A DNA stretch of 44,833 nucleotides from Brevundimonas sp. (GTDB lineage Bacteria > Pseudomonadota > Alphaproteobacteria > Caulobacterales > Caulobacteraceae): NCBI RefSeq assembly GCF_029946145.1, contig NZ_JAQSDY010000011.1:1-44833 (forward strand), given 5' to 3'. The position numbers and the translations under genes are program-made. Of this stretch, positions 23,790 to 31,451 are shown one piece after another. The notes beneath the pieces are model-generated. The model saw only the letters and a list, made by a program, of their open reading frames with translations, made no database searches and was not told where the DNA came from. The stretch's first letter is position 1; the number at the start of each line of letters is the position of its first letter.

Positions 23790-26678
23790 TCAGTCTCCGT
23801 CGCCGACGGCCGGCAGGGCGTTTTCAAAGGCCGCCCGCGCCGCGATCCGGATCCCGGCCAGATGCGCCTTCAGGACTTCGAAATCCTCCATCCCCGCCGC
23901 CTCGGCCAGGCGGCGGCGGAAGCCCTCGGGCTCCTGGTCCGGGTCCGGTCTGTCGTCAAAGGCGGCGCTGAGGATCTGGTTCAGCGCCTGCTGCAGCCGC
24001 CATGCAGCCGCCAGGGCCGGCTGGTCCGACAGGGCGTCCAGCGTCGACACCGTCAGCGGGCCGCCGACCGCCGCTCCGGCCAGCTGCCCGGCCTGGGCCA
24101 CGAACTCGGCATCGACCTGGCCTCCCGGTGACAGCTTCAGATCCCAGAAGCCCTGCCCCGACCGCTCGCGGGCCATCAGGTCCCGCATGCGCCGGGCGTC
24201 CGCCGCCACGTCCACGCCCGGACGGGGCCGACGCAGGATGGCCTCGATCATCGCCTCCACCCGCGCGCCGAACGCGGGGTCGTCGGTCCAGACCACCCGC
24301 GCCCGCGTCAGGGCCATGAACTCCCAGGTGTCAGCCTCGGCGGCGTAGTAGTCCCGCACCGCTTCCAGTCTGAGCGACACCGGGCCCTTGGCCGCGCCGG
24401 GCCGCAGCCGCATGTCGACCTCGTACAGTCCGCCCTCGGCCGTATGCGCTGACAGGGCCGCGATCAGCCGCTGGGTGAAGCGGGAATAGAAGACGCCGGG
24501 CGCCCAGCCCTTGCCGCCCGATACGGCCTCGGCCGGGGCGTCATAGAGGGTCATCAGGTCGAGGTCGGACCTGGCTGTCATCTCCCGCGAGCCGGCCTTG
24601 CCGAGGGCGATCACGGCCGCCGCGCCGCCGGTCAGGGCCCCGCCCTGCCGCACGGCCTCGGCCATGGCGGCGGGCGCCAGGGCGGCGATGACGGCGTCCG
24701 CAAGGGCCGTATAGGCGCGGCCCGCCGCTTCGGGGTCCGCGCGGCCGGTCAGGGTCTGGATGCCGATGCGGAACATCTGCTCGCGATGCACCCGGCGCGC
24801 GCCGTCGAGCGCTGATTCGAAGTCGGGCGCCGCGGCGGCGTCCGCCAGAAGCTGGTCAGCGAGGCCGGAATCTTCGTCAATGACCTGTGCGAAGCGGGCG
24901 TCCAGCATGCTGTCCAGCGCTGCGGGATAGCGGCCCAAGGTTCGCGCCAGACGGGGCGCGAAGGCCATCACGCCGACGACCTGTTCGAACAATCCAGGCT
25001 GGGCGAGGAACAGGGCCTGGACCTGGACCCCGGCGCTTAGCCCGGCGAAGAAGACCGCGAACCGGCGGAAGGCGGCGTCCGCCGCGCCGGTGTCGGCCAG
25101 CAGGGTCAGCAGACGGGGCGCCAGGCGGGTGAACAGTTCTCGCCCGCGCGACGAGCGGGTGGCCGGAATGCGTCCGTGGTGCCAGCTGCGGATCGTATCG
25201 GCCACGCCCGCCGGCTCGGCGAACCCCATCCGCGCCAGGGTCAGCAGGGTCTCGGGGTCGTTCTCCACCCCCGTGAAGACCAGTGAGCCATAGGGGGACG
25301 ACAGCGCTTCCTCGCCCTCGAACAGTTCGCCATAGCGGCGGTTGACCCCGACCAGCAGCGTCTCCACCCCGGCGTCGAAGACGGCGAGATCGCCTTCGCC
25401 CGCCAGCGCCGCCACGGCCGCGCGACGGACGGGATCGACCGGCAGGGTGTGGCTCTGTTCGTCGTCGAGCATCTGCACCCGGTGTTCCAGACCGCGAAGG
25501 GTGGCGTAGGCGGCGGTCAGTTCGGCGCAGGCCTCCGGGGTCACGTGGCCGGCAGCACGCAGCAGGGCCAGCGCCTCGACCGTGCGGGGATTGCGCAGGG
25601 CGGGGTCACGCCCGCCGAGGATCAGCTGCTGGGTCTGGGCGAAGAATTCGATTTCGCGGATACCGCCCCGGCCCAGCTTCAGATTGGCGCCGGCGGCGTC
25701 CAGCCCCTCGCCGGTCTTGTGCACGTGGATCTGCCGCTTGATCGACTGGATGTCGAGGATGGCGGGAAAGTCGAGGCTGCGCCGCCAGATGAAGGGCGTC
25801 AGGGCCTTCAGGAAATCGCGCCCGGCGGCGATGTCGCCCAGCATGGCCCGGGCCTTGATGAAGGCCGCCCGCTCCCAGTTCTGGCCGACGCCCTCGTAGT
25901 AGGACAGGGCGAAGGGCGTGGCGACGACCGGCGGGGTCGATGACGGATCGGGCCGCAGCCTCAGATCGACGCGGAAGACATAGCCGTCGCCGGTCCGCTC
26001 CTGCATCAGGGACGACAGGGCCTGGGCGACGCGATCGAGGAATTTCTGCGGCTCGACGCCCTCGGCCAGGGCGCTTTCCAGCGCCTCGGGCTCCCAGAAC
26101 AGGCTGATGTCGATGTCGGAGGAATAGTTGAGCTCGAACGCGCCGTGCTTGCCCATGGCCAGGCCGAAGAGGCCGGGGATCGGGCCGCGCGGATCATCCG
26201 TGGCCGAGATCAGCTTGCCGCGGTCCCGCTGGTCATGCGCCACGGCGCGCAGGGCGGCCTGCGTCGAGGCGTCGGCGAAGCGGCTGAGGGCCCGGGTGAC
26301 GCCGTCGAGGTCCCAGACCCCGCCGAGGTCGCAGAGAGCGGTCAGCAGGTGGAGTTCGCCCTTCAGCCGGCGCAGGGGCGCCCGGACCTCGTCGGCGCCG
26401 CCGGTCAGGGCGTCAGTGGTCGCCAGAATCTCCGCCAGCCGCTCGTCGGGCCCATCCTCCAGCACCGCGCGCAGCCGCTCGGGCCAACGGCGGGCGAGGC
26501 CGAACAGATAGGGCGAGGCGGCGAACGCAGGCGCCAGGGCGGGCCAGGCGGCTCGCAGGGGCGAGGTCCAGCCGCCCTCCGCGGCCGCCTCGGTCAGGCG
26601 CTCCTCGGCCCGGGCGGCGGCGGCGGCGTCGACGACGGGACCACAGGCGCCCAGGCGCGAGCCCAGGGCGGCGGTCAT
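23790..26678 (-). CDS. glnE: Bifunctional glutamine synthetase adenylyltransferase/adenylyl-removing enzyme
   Basis: GlnE adenylylates glutamine synthetase when nitrogen is plentiful and removes AMP when it is scarce. The 962-residue protein has both nucleotidyltransferase domains. The N-terminal removase has LNYSSDIDIS around residue 188 and the C-terminal transferase has TARSDLDLM around residue 705. Conserved segments such as RVDLRLRPDPSS, GRGGIREIEFFAQ and EVDMRLRPGAAKGPV are intact, and the length is normal. The start ATG at 26678 overlaps the histidine kinase stop by 4 bases (ATGA), so glnE is translationally coupled to the kinase operon. The frame stays open upstream to 27590 but is then antisense to nothing real and overlaps the kinase. 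Confidence 0.96.
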   Translation of the reverse strand: MTAALGSRLGACGPVVDAAAAARAEERLTEAAAEGGWTSPLRAAWPALAPAFAASPYLFGLARRWPERLRAVLEDGPDERLAEILATTDALTGGADEVRAPLRRLKGELHLLTALCDLGGVWDLDGVTRALSRFADASTQAALRAVAHDQRDRGKLISATDDPRGPIPGLFGLAMGKHGAFELNYSSDIDISLFWEPEALESALAEGVEPQKFLDRVAQALSSLMQERTGDGYVFRVDLRLRPDPSSTPPVVATPFALSYYEGVGQNWERAAFIKARAMLGDIAAGRDFLKALTPFIWRRSLDFPAILDIQSIKRQIHVHKTGEGLDAAGANLKLGRGGIREIEFFAQTQQLILGGRDPALRNPRTVEALALLRAAGHVTPEACAELTAAYATLRGLEHRVQMLDDEQSHTLPVDPVRRAAVAALAGEGDLAVFDAGVETLLVGVNRRYGELFEGEEALSSPYGSLVFTGVENDPETLLTLARMGFAEPAGVADTIRSWHHGRIPATRSSRGRELFTRLAPRLLTLLADTGAADAAFRRFAVFFAGLSAGVQVQALFLAQPGLFEQVVGVMAFAPRLARTLGRYPAALDSMLDARFAQVIDEDSGLADQLLADAAAAPDFESALDGARRVHREQMFRIGIQTLTGRADPEAAGRAYTALADAVIAALAPAAMAEAVRQGGALTGGAAAVIALGKAGSREMTARSDLDLMTLYDAPAEAVSGGKGWAPGVFYSRFTQRLIAALSAHTAEGGLYEVDMRLRPGAAKGPVSLRLEAVRDYYAAEADTWEFMALTRARVVWTDDPAFGARVEAMIEAILRRPRPGVDVAADARRMRDLMARERSGQGFWDLKLSPGGQVDAEFVAQAGQLAGAAVGGPLTVSTLDALSDQPALAAAWRLQQALNQILSAAFDDRPDPDQEPEGFRRRLAEAAGMEDFEVLKAHLAGIRIAARAAFENALPAVGDGD

Positions 26679-28081
26679 TCCGCCGCCGGCAGAACCAGCG
26701 CCACCCGCAGGCCGGGACCGAAGCCGCCGTAGGCGCCGGGACCCTCGTCCAGAATGATGCGGCCGCCGTGCGCCTCCATCACCGCGCCGACGAGGGACAG
26801 GCCCAGACCCGAGCCCGCCTCGGTGCGGCTGTTGTCCAGACGCACGAACCGTTCGATGACGCGCTCGCGGTCCCCTTCGGGCACGCCGGGGCCGGTGTCG
26901 GTGACCGAGTATTCGATCTCGCCCGACGACCGCCGCCGCGCGCGCAGCATCACCGCGCCGCCGGTCGGGGTGTATTTGATGGCGTTGTCGATGATGTTGG
27001 CCAGGGCCTGGGCGAGGAAGGGCTGGTTGCCCTCGATCATCAGGCCACGCTCGATCTCGGCCGAGAATTCCAGTCCCTTGTCCTCGCTGGCGGGCTCGTA
27101 GAGTTCGGCCATGTCGGCGGCGAGGTCGGCGGCGTCGAACAGCCTGGGGTCCGGCGTGCGGCCCGCCGCGGCCTGCAGGCGGGCGATGGCCAGGACGGTG
27201 TTGAAGGTCTTGAGCAGGCTGTCCGCCTCGTCCAGCGCCAGCTGCACGGCGTCGACGCCGTCGATCTTGCCGGCTTCGGCGTCCATCAGGGCCACTTCCA
27301 GCTTGGCCCGCATCCGCGTCAGGGGCGAACGCAGGTCGTGGGCGATGGCGTCCCCGGCGTGCCGGATCGAGGCCATGGACCCCTCGAGCCGATCCAGCAT
27401 GGTGTTCAGCCCCGCGCCGAGCTCGTCCAGTTCGTCGCCGGAGTTCCTGACCACCGCCCGCGCCTTGAGGTCTCCCTCCTGAACCGCGGTGACGACCTTG
27501 CCGAGCCGGCCCATGGCCCGTTCGAGATTGCGGCTGACCAGAATGCCGCCCGCGAGGCCCAGCAGCAGGACGATGCCCATGGCGGCCCACAGGGCCTGGG
27601 TCAGACGGGCCAGATAGGCCTCCGTGTCGCTGAGCGAGGCGCCCACGAGCAACATTTCGCCACCTGACAGGCGCTGCTGCACGGCCCGCACCTGCGGCCG
27701 GGTCACATTCCCTTCAGCGTCCGTGTCGGTGAAGGTGAAGGTGATCCACTGGCGATCGCCCTCCATCGTCTCGATCGGCGAGATGCTGAGGCTGCCGGTC
27801 ACCCGGCTCTCGTCCGGATTCATCAGCAGGTAGACGAACGAGCTGCGCGTCAGCGACCGGTCGATCAGCGCGCGGTTCAGGGCGTCGAAGCCGCGCTGGT
27901 TGTAGATGCCGGTCAGGACCTGCATCTCGCCGCGCACGTCTCGCTCGGCCTTGGTCCGCGCCTCGGACGCAGAGGCGAAATAGACCCAGGCCAGGATGGC
28001 GCTGGCCGCCGCCGCGAACAGGGCGAGGAACAGCAGCGTCAGCCGGAAGGGGGTGCGGCGAAGGAGGGAGGGGAGTTTCAT
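26675..28081 (-). CDS. HAMP-containing sensor histidine kinase
   Basis: The 468-residue inner-membrane kinase has two membrane helices (about 13-34 and 163-182) around a periplasmic domain of about 130 residues. A HAMP domain (SRNLERAMGRLGKVV...) follows, then a HisKA box IAHDLRSPLTRMRAKLEVAL with His248, and a HATPase domain (ANIIDNAIKYTP, DTGPGVP, GSGLGLSLVGAVMEAHGG). Its partner is the response regulator at 28560-29231, from which it is separated by a repeat-flanked DUF559 gene. GGGAG 7 bases before the ATG (28081) belongs to the terminal repeat of that element. It overlaps glnE by 4 bases. Confidence 0.93.
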   Translation of the reverse strand: MKLPSLLRRTPFRLTLLFLALFAAAASAILAWVYFASASEARTKAERDVRGEMQVLTGIYNQRGFDALNRALIDRSLTRSSFVYLLMNPDESRVTGSLSISPIETMEGDRQWITFTFTDTDAEGNVTRPQVRAVQQRLSGGEMLLVGASLSDTEAYLARLTQALWAAMGIVLLLGLAGGILVSRNLERAMGRLGKVVTAVQEGDLKARAVVRNSGDELDELGAGLNTMLDRLEGSMASIRHAGDAIAHDLRSPLTRMRAKLEVALMDAEAGKIDGVDAVQLALDEADSLLKTFNTVLAIARLQAAAGRTPDPRLFDAADLAADMAELYEPASEDKGLEFSAEIERGLMIEGNQPFLAQALANIIDNAIKYTPTGGAVMLRARRRSSGEIEYSVTDTGPGVPEGDRERVIERFVRLDNSRTEAGSGLGLSLVGAVMEAHGGRIILDEGPGAYGGFGPGLRVALVLPAAE

Positions 28082-28479
28082 ACAGATTCTCCCTCCCCCG
28101 CCGGGGGAGGGCGGTTGGCGCATCGCGCCAACCGGGTGGGGAGGGCTCGGCAACCGGCCCGAACCTCCTCGACGATCCGCTCAATGTCGTGAAGCACGGT
28201 CTCGTTTGCATACCGCAGCGTCAAAAAGCCTTCCCGAGCCAAAACAGCGTCCCTAACCCGATCCTTCCGCGCCCGATCATCATCGTGATGCGAACCGCCG
28301 TCCACCTCCACGACCAGCCTGCGGTCCAGGCAGACAAAATCCAGAATATAGCCCCGTCGGGGCGACTGGCGACGGAAATGAAGCCCTTCGTTTCGCAAAT
28401 CTCGCAACCGAACCCAAAGGCGGGCCTCAGCCGGCGTCATCTTCTTTCGCAGGGCGCGGGCCCGGGCAATTATCGCCAT
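28078..28479 (-). CDS. DUF559 domain protein (endonuclease-fold, Vsr-related)
   Basis: The 133-residue protein has the DUF559 layout: RARALRKKMTPAEARLWVRLRD, then FRRQSPRRGYILDFVCLDRRLVVEVDG, then FLTLRYANETVLHDIERIVEEV. Asp47, Glu58, Asp60 and the following histidines match the PD-(D/E)xK/very-short-patch-repair-like active-site region. Nuclease activity is a family inference, and no member's biological role is settled to my knowledge. I chose the ATG at 28477-28479, 4 bases inside the right terminal repeat. The in-frame codons upstream translate the repeat (PPPPGEGGREATGWG) and are probably not expressed. The last 22 residues or so are encoded by the left repeat. The TGA overlaps the kinase ATG by 4 bases (ATGA). 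Confidence 0.85.
   Translation of the reverse strand: MAIIARARALRKKMTPAEARLWVRLRDLRNEGLHFRRQSPRRGYILDFVCLDRRLVVEVDGGSHHDDDRARKDRVRDAVLAREGFLTLRYANETVLHDIERIVEEVRAGCRALPTRLARCANRPPPAGEGESV
28087..28151. repeat. Left terminal inverted repeat of the DUF559 element
   Basis: It holds an outer hairpin CCCTCCCC...GGGGGAGGG, a central hairpin GGTTGGCG-CATCG-CGCCAACC (8-bp stem), and the tail GGGTGGGGAGGGCTCGGC. On the minus strand it ends GGGAGGGAGAA. It encodes about the last 22 residues of the DUF559 protein and provides the GGGAG ribosome binding site of the histidine kinase. Confidence 0.85.
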
Positions 28480-28482
28480 GTC

Positions 28483-28541
28483 GCCGAGCCCTCCCCACCC
28501 GGTCGCTTCGCGACCACCCTCCCCCGGAGGGGGAGGGAGAA
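28483..28541. repeat. Right terminal inverted repeat of the DUF559 element
   Basis: It is the reverse complement of the left repeat, apart from the central hairpin, which is GGTCGC-TTC-GCGACC (6-bp stem) instead of the longer left stem. Pairing is kept although the sequence differs. On the minus strand its inner end, GGGGAGGGCTCGGC, provides the Shine-Dalgarno of the DUF559 gene, about 10 bases before the ATG at 28479. Confidence 0.85.
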
Positions 28542-28559
28542 ACAAGGCGCCTGACTCGC

Positions 28560-29231
28560 CTACGGCTCCAGCCGGTAGCCCGCCCCGCGCACGGTCTGCA
28601 GCATGGCGTGATCGAAGCCCTTGTCGATCTTGGCGCGCAGGCGGCTGATATGGACGTCGATGACGTTGGTCTGCGGATCGAAATGGTATTCCCAGACCTT
28701 CTCCAGCAGCATGGTGCGGGTCACCGACTGGCCGGCGTGGCGCATCAGGAACTCCAGCAGCTGGAATTCGCGCGGCTGCAGGTCGATCTCCTTGCCGGCG
28801 CGGTGCACCGAGCGCGAGATCAGGTTCATCTCCAGATCGCCGACCTTCAGCATGGTGGCGACCGAGCCGGTCTCGCGGCGGCGCGACAGGGCCTCGACGC
28901 GGGCGATCAGTTCGGAGAAGGCGTAGGGCTTGACCAGATAGTCGTCGGCGCCGGCCTTGAGGCCCGTGACGCGGTCCTCGACCTCGCCGAGGGCGGACAG
29001 GAACAGCACCGGCGTCTGGTCGCCGTCCTTGCGCAGGGTCTCGACCATGCCGATGCCGTCGAGGCGGGGCATCATGCGGTCGACGACATAGACGTCATAG
29101 CCGCCCTTCTGGGCCTCCAGCAGGCCGAAGGCGCCGTCGACGGCGTGGGTGGGCTCATGGCCCGCCTCGGTCAGGCCCCGGACCATCGCGGTCGCGGCCT
29201 CGGCATCGTCCTCGACCACCAGAATACGCAT
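28560..29231 (-). CDS. OmpR/CzcR-type DNA-binding response regulator
   Basis: The 223-residue regulator has a receiver domain (MRILVVEDDAEAATAM; phospho-acceptor Asp51 in VVDRMMPRLDG; LFLSALGEVEDRVTGLKAGADDYLVKPYAF). An OmpR-type winged helix follows (LQPREFQLLEFLMRHAGQSVTRTMLLEKVWEYHFDPQTNVIDVHISRLRAKID). Its kinase partner lies downstream at 26675, beyond the DUF559 element, and a DegP-like protease lies upstream. This suggests an envelope-stress response system. The target genes and signal are unknown. The ATG at 29229-29231 begins the conserved receiver without extra residues. Confidence 0.93.
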   Translation of the reverse strand: MRILVVEDDAEAATAMVRGLTEAGHEPTHAVDGAFGLLEAQKGGYDVYVVDRMMPRLDGIGMVETLRKDGDQTPVLFLSALGEVEDRVTGLKAGADDYLVKPYAFSELIARVEALSRRRETGSVATMLKVGDLEMNLISRSVHRAGKEIDLQPREFQLLEFLMRHAGQSVTRTMLLEKVWEYHFDPQTNVIDVHISRLRAKIDKGFDHAMLQTVRGAGYRLEP

Positions 29232-29253
29232 CGATCAGTCCCCCAAAACGAGA

Positions 29254-29285
29254 ATCGCCGCCGATGTTAGCGCATCGGCGGCGAT
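29254..29285 (-). terminator. Perfect 13-bp hairpin between degP and the response regulator
   Basis: ATCGCCGCCGATG and CATCGGCGGCGAT pair over 13 bp with a 6-base loop. On the minus strand they are followed by TCTCGTTTTGGGG. It lies 16 bases after the degP stop. It is probably a terminator, possibly leaky, that lets degP be expressed above the regulator-kinase-glnE genes. Confidence 0.65.
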
Positions 29286-29300
29286 CGGGGCAGTTAAGGC

Positions 29301-30851
29301 TTATTCAGACTTCGGAACGTCCAGCACCACGGGCACGCTGCCCTGATCCGGCGTCCAGACCACGAGGAAGACCCCCCGGTTGGCCCGACGGGCGGCGCTG
29401 ATGGCGGCGGCGAAATCGGCGGGGGTGCGAATCGGCCCCGAGGCGCTGTTCGTAATCACGAAGCCGGGCCGGAAGCGGAGTTCGCCGACCGTGTCCTGGG
29501 CCGTCACGACGAGGCCGTTGATATTGGCCGGAATCGAGTAACGGCGGCGCAGGACGTCGGACATCGGCGCGACGGTCAGACCGCCGACCGACTGTCCGGC
29601 CCCCTCGGGCGCTTCCTGATCGGCCGATCCCGGCGTGGCCGGATCGGCGTTCAGTTCGGCCTGGGACGGCCTCGCGCCGGCGCGCACGCTCACGGTCTGG
29701 AGACGGCCGTCGCGCAAAACTTCCAGCCGGATGGTCTGTCCGGGTTCGACCGAGCCGATGCGCCGGGTCAGGTCGTTGCGGTCCCGAACCGGTTGGCCGT
29801 TCAGACGGGTGACGATGTCGTTGATCTGCAGGCCGGCCTTGTCGGCCGGTCCGCCGGGCGTGATCTGTCCCACCCAGGCGCCGGTGAAGTCCGCCCCCTG
29901 TCCCAGCGCCGCGATCTGCTCGCGGCTCAGGTTCTGGATGCCGACGCCGACATAGCCGCGGGCGATGCTCTCACCGCGCATCAGGCGGTCGGTGATCGGC
30001 TTGGCGACCGTGGCCGGAATGGCGAAGCCGATACCGACCGAGCCACCGGTAGGCGAATAGATGGCGGAGTTCACGCCGATGACGCGGCCGTAGATGTCGA
30101 AGGTCGGGCCGCCCGAGTTGCCCCGGTTGATGGCGGCGTCGATCTGCAGATAGTCGGTGTAGGGCGTGTTGTTATCGATGTCGCCGCGCCCCTGCGCCGA
30201 GACGATGCCCGCCGTGGCGGTGCCGCCGAGGCCGAACGGATTGCCGACGGCGATGACCCAGTCGCCCACGCGAGGCTGGGCCGTTTCCTCGAAATTGACG
30301 AACGGGAAGTCGCTGCCCTCGACCTTGATCACGGCCAGGTCGGTGTCCTCGTCGCGGCCCACCAGACGGGCGACCAGTTCGCGCCCGTCGGCCAGCTTGA
30401 CCTTGATCTCGGTGGCGTCGGCGACGACGTGGTTGTTGGTGACGATGAAGCCGTTGGCGGCGATGAAGAAGCCCGAACCGGCGCCCATGGCGGTCGCGCC
30501 CTCCTCGCCGTCCGCGCCCTCTTCACCCTGCTCACCGCCGTTGGGGTTCGGAATGGCGAAGGGGGTGCCGGGGATCTGGATCATGTTGGGCCGCGTGATC
30601 CGCGTCTTGACGTCGATCTGGACGACGGCGGGTGCGACCTGCTGGAAGATGTCGGCGAAGCTGAGCGGGGCGCCTTGCGGCGGCGCGAAAGCGAGACCCG
30701 AGGCGCCGGCGCTGGGCGCCAGACGTCCGCTGACGCCCGCGACCGGACCGGCCTCGGCTGTCGGCCAGTCGATCACCCCGCCCGCGGTGGCGGCGGCGGC
30801 GAAGGCCAGGCCCGCGACGGCCCCGAGCATGAATTCCTTGCGCTTCATCAT
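29301..30851 (-). CDS. DegP/Do-family periplasmic serine protease
   Basis: The 516-residue protein carries an N-terminal membrane/signal segment (LGAVAGLAFAAAATAGGV) and a trypsin-like domain with the HtrA catalytic triad His141 (NNHVVADA), Asp171 (DTDLAVIK) and Ser246 (NRGNSGGPT). Two PDZ domains follow (about 285-370 and 420-510). It degrades or refolds misfolded envelope proteins. An acidic Gly/Glu-rich insertion (about 102-122) replaces the Q-linker loop of DegP. Start choice between the adjacent ATG codons (30851 or 30848) is open. A promoter lies at 30901-30928, and the response regulator gene follows downstream. Confidence 0.93.
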   Translation of the reverse strand: MMKRKEFMLGAVAGLAFAAAATAGGVIDWPTAEAGPVAGVSGRLAPSAGASGLAFAPPQGAPLSFADIFQQVAPAVVQIDVKTRITRPNMIQIPGTPFAIPNPNGGEQGEEGADGEEGATAMGAGSGFFIAANGFIVTNNHVVADATEIKVKLADGRELVARLVGRDEDTDLAVIKVEGSDFPFVNFEETAQPRVGDWVIAVGNPFGLGGTATAGIVSAQGRGDIDNNTPYTDYLQIDAAINRGNSGGPTFDIYGRVIGVNSAIYSPTGGSVGIGFAIPATVAKPITDRLMRGESIARGYVGVGIQNLSREQIAALGQGADFTGAWVGQITPGGPADKAGLQINDIVTRLNGQPVRDRNDLTRRIGSVEPGQTIRLEVLRDGRLQTVSVRAGARPSQAELNADPATPGSADQEAPEGAGQSVGGLTVAPMSDVLRRRYSIPANINGLVVTAQDTVGELRFRPGFVITNSASGPIRTPADFAAAISAARRANRGVFLVVWTPDQGSVPVVLDVPKSE

Positions 30852-30900
30852 GGAGTTCTTTGCGATCCTCTCGGGCGTGGAACGGCCCGTTTCGACAATG

Positions 30901-30928
30901 AATATAGGACAGTGACCCGTTTCACCAA
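30901..30928 (-). promoter_or_regulatory. Putative sigma-70 promoter of the DegP-like gene
   Basis: On the minus strand TTGGTG (30928-30923), a 16-base spacer and TATATT (30906-30901) form a plausible -35/-10 pair. It starts about 50 bases upstream of the ATG. It has not been compared with a genome-wide motif model. Confidence 0.5.
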
Positions 30929-30959
30929 CGCATCGCGCGATGATAGGTCCCGTCAGACG

Positions 30960-31451
30960 TCAGTCGTCAGACGCCTTTGCGTCAGGATCGCGGCGATCCG
31001 CTTCAGAGGCGAGAATATCAGCCAGGCGGGCCTCTTCATCGGCCGAAAGCGCCGGCGTTTCTTCGCGACGGCCCCGTGCGAGGGCCAGAAGGCCGATCCC
31101 GACAGCCGCCAACGCCGCAAGCGGCCCGAACCACAACAGCCAGGTCCCGGCCCGCACGGGCGGCTTGAACAGGACGAAATCGCCATAGCGGCGCACCAGG
31201 TCCTCGCGCACCTGGGCGTCGGTGCGGCCGGCGGCGATCTCCTCGCGCACCAGCCGGCGCATGTCGGCGGCGATGCCGGCGGGGCTGTCGGCGATGGCTT
31301 CGTGCTGGCAGACCACGCAGCGAATGTCGGCGAACAGGGCCTTGGCCCGGGCCTCCTGCGCCGCGTCCGGCAGGGGGCGGTCGGGCGTGGGCGGCGGTTC
31401 GGCGGCCATCAGGCCGACGGCGGCCAGGGCGATGAGCAGGGCGCGTTTCAC
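30960..31451 (-). CDS. ccmH: Cytochrome c maturation protein CcmH
   Basis: CcmH keeps apocytochrome thiols reduced for heme ligation. The 163-residue protein has a signal segment (MKRALLIALAAVGLMAA), a domain with the CxxC pair Cys45 and Cys48 in IRCVVCQHEAIADS, and a C-terminal membrane helix (WLLWFGPLAALAAVGIGLLAL). Translation starts at GTG 31451, overlapping the ccmF stop by 4 bases (GTGA). It is the last gene of the ccmI-E-F-H operon. The arrangement is the alphaproteobacterial one (cycHJKL type), where ccmG lies elsewhere. Confidence 0.93.
   Translation of the reverse strand: MKRALLIALAAVGLMAAEPPPTPDRPLPDAAQEARAKALFADIRCVVCQHEAIADSPAGIAADMRRLVREEIAAGRTDAQVREDLVRRYGDFVLFKPPVRAGTWLLWFGPLAALAAVGIGLLALARGRREETPALSADEEARLADILASEADRRDPDAKASDD

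Larger units (their letters stand above)
28087..28541 (-). mobile_element. Repeat-flanked DUF559 element inside a two-component operon
   Basis: A 455-bp unit bounded by inverted repeats (28087-28151 and 28483-28541) that share TTCTCCCTCCCCC, CGGGGGAGGG and GGGTGGGGAGGGCTCGGC. They differ in a central hairpin and contain one gene, of the DUF559 endonuclease-like family. It lies between the response regulator (stop 28560) and its kinase (start 28081), which normally abut. I see no target-site duplication. The repeats supply the ribosome binding sites of both the DUF559 gene and the downstream kinase. Gene-less inverted pairs at 14273-14420 and 15655-15790 have the same design. Mobility is inferred, not shown. 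Confidence 0.7.

Noticed and set aside
23790..27590. glnE frame extended upstream to 1266 codons
   Set aside because: The extension overlaps the histidine kinase in another frame. The GlnE N-terminus and the ATGA overlap fix the start at 26678.
28078..28545. DUF559 protein as a Vsr mismatch endonuclease
   Set aside because: No cytosine methyltransferase gene is nearby, and the sequence fits DUF559 rather than true Vsr.
28082..28560. Target-site duplication around the DUF559 element
   Set aside because: The flanks (ending CATACAGA on one side, starting ACAAGG on the other) share only a trivial ACA.
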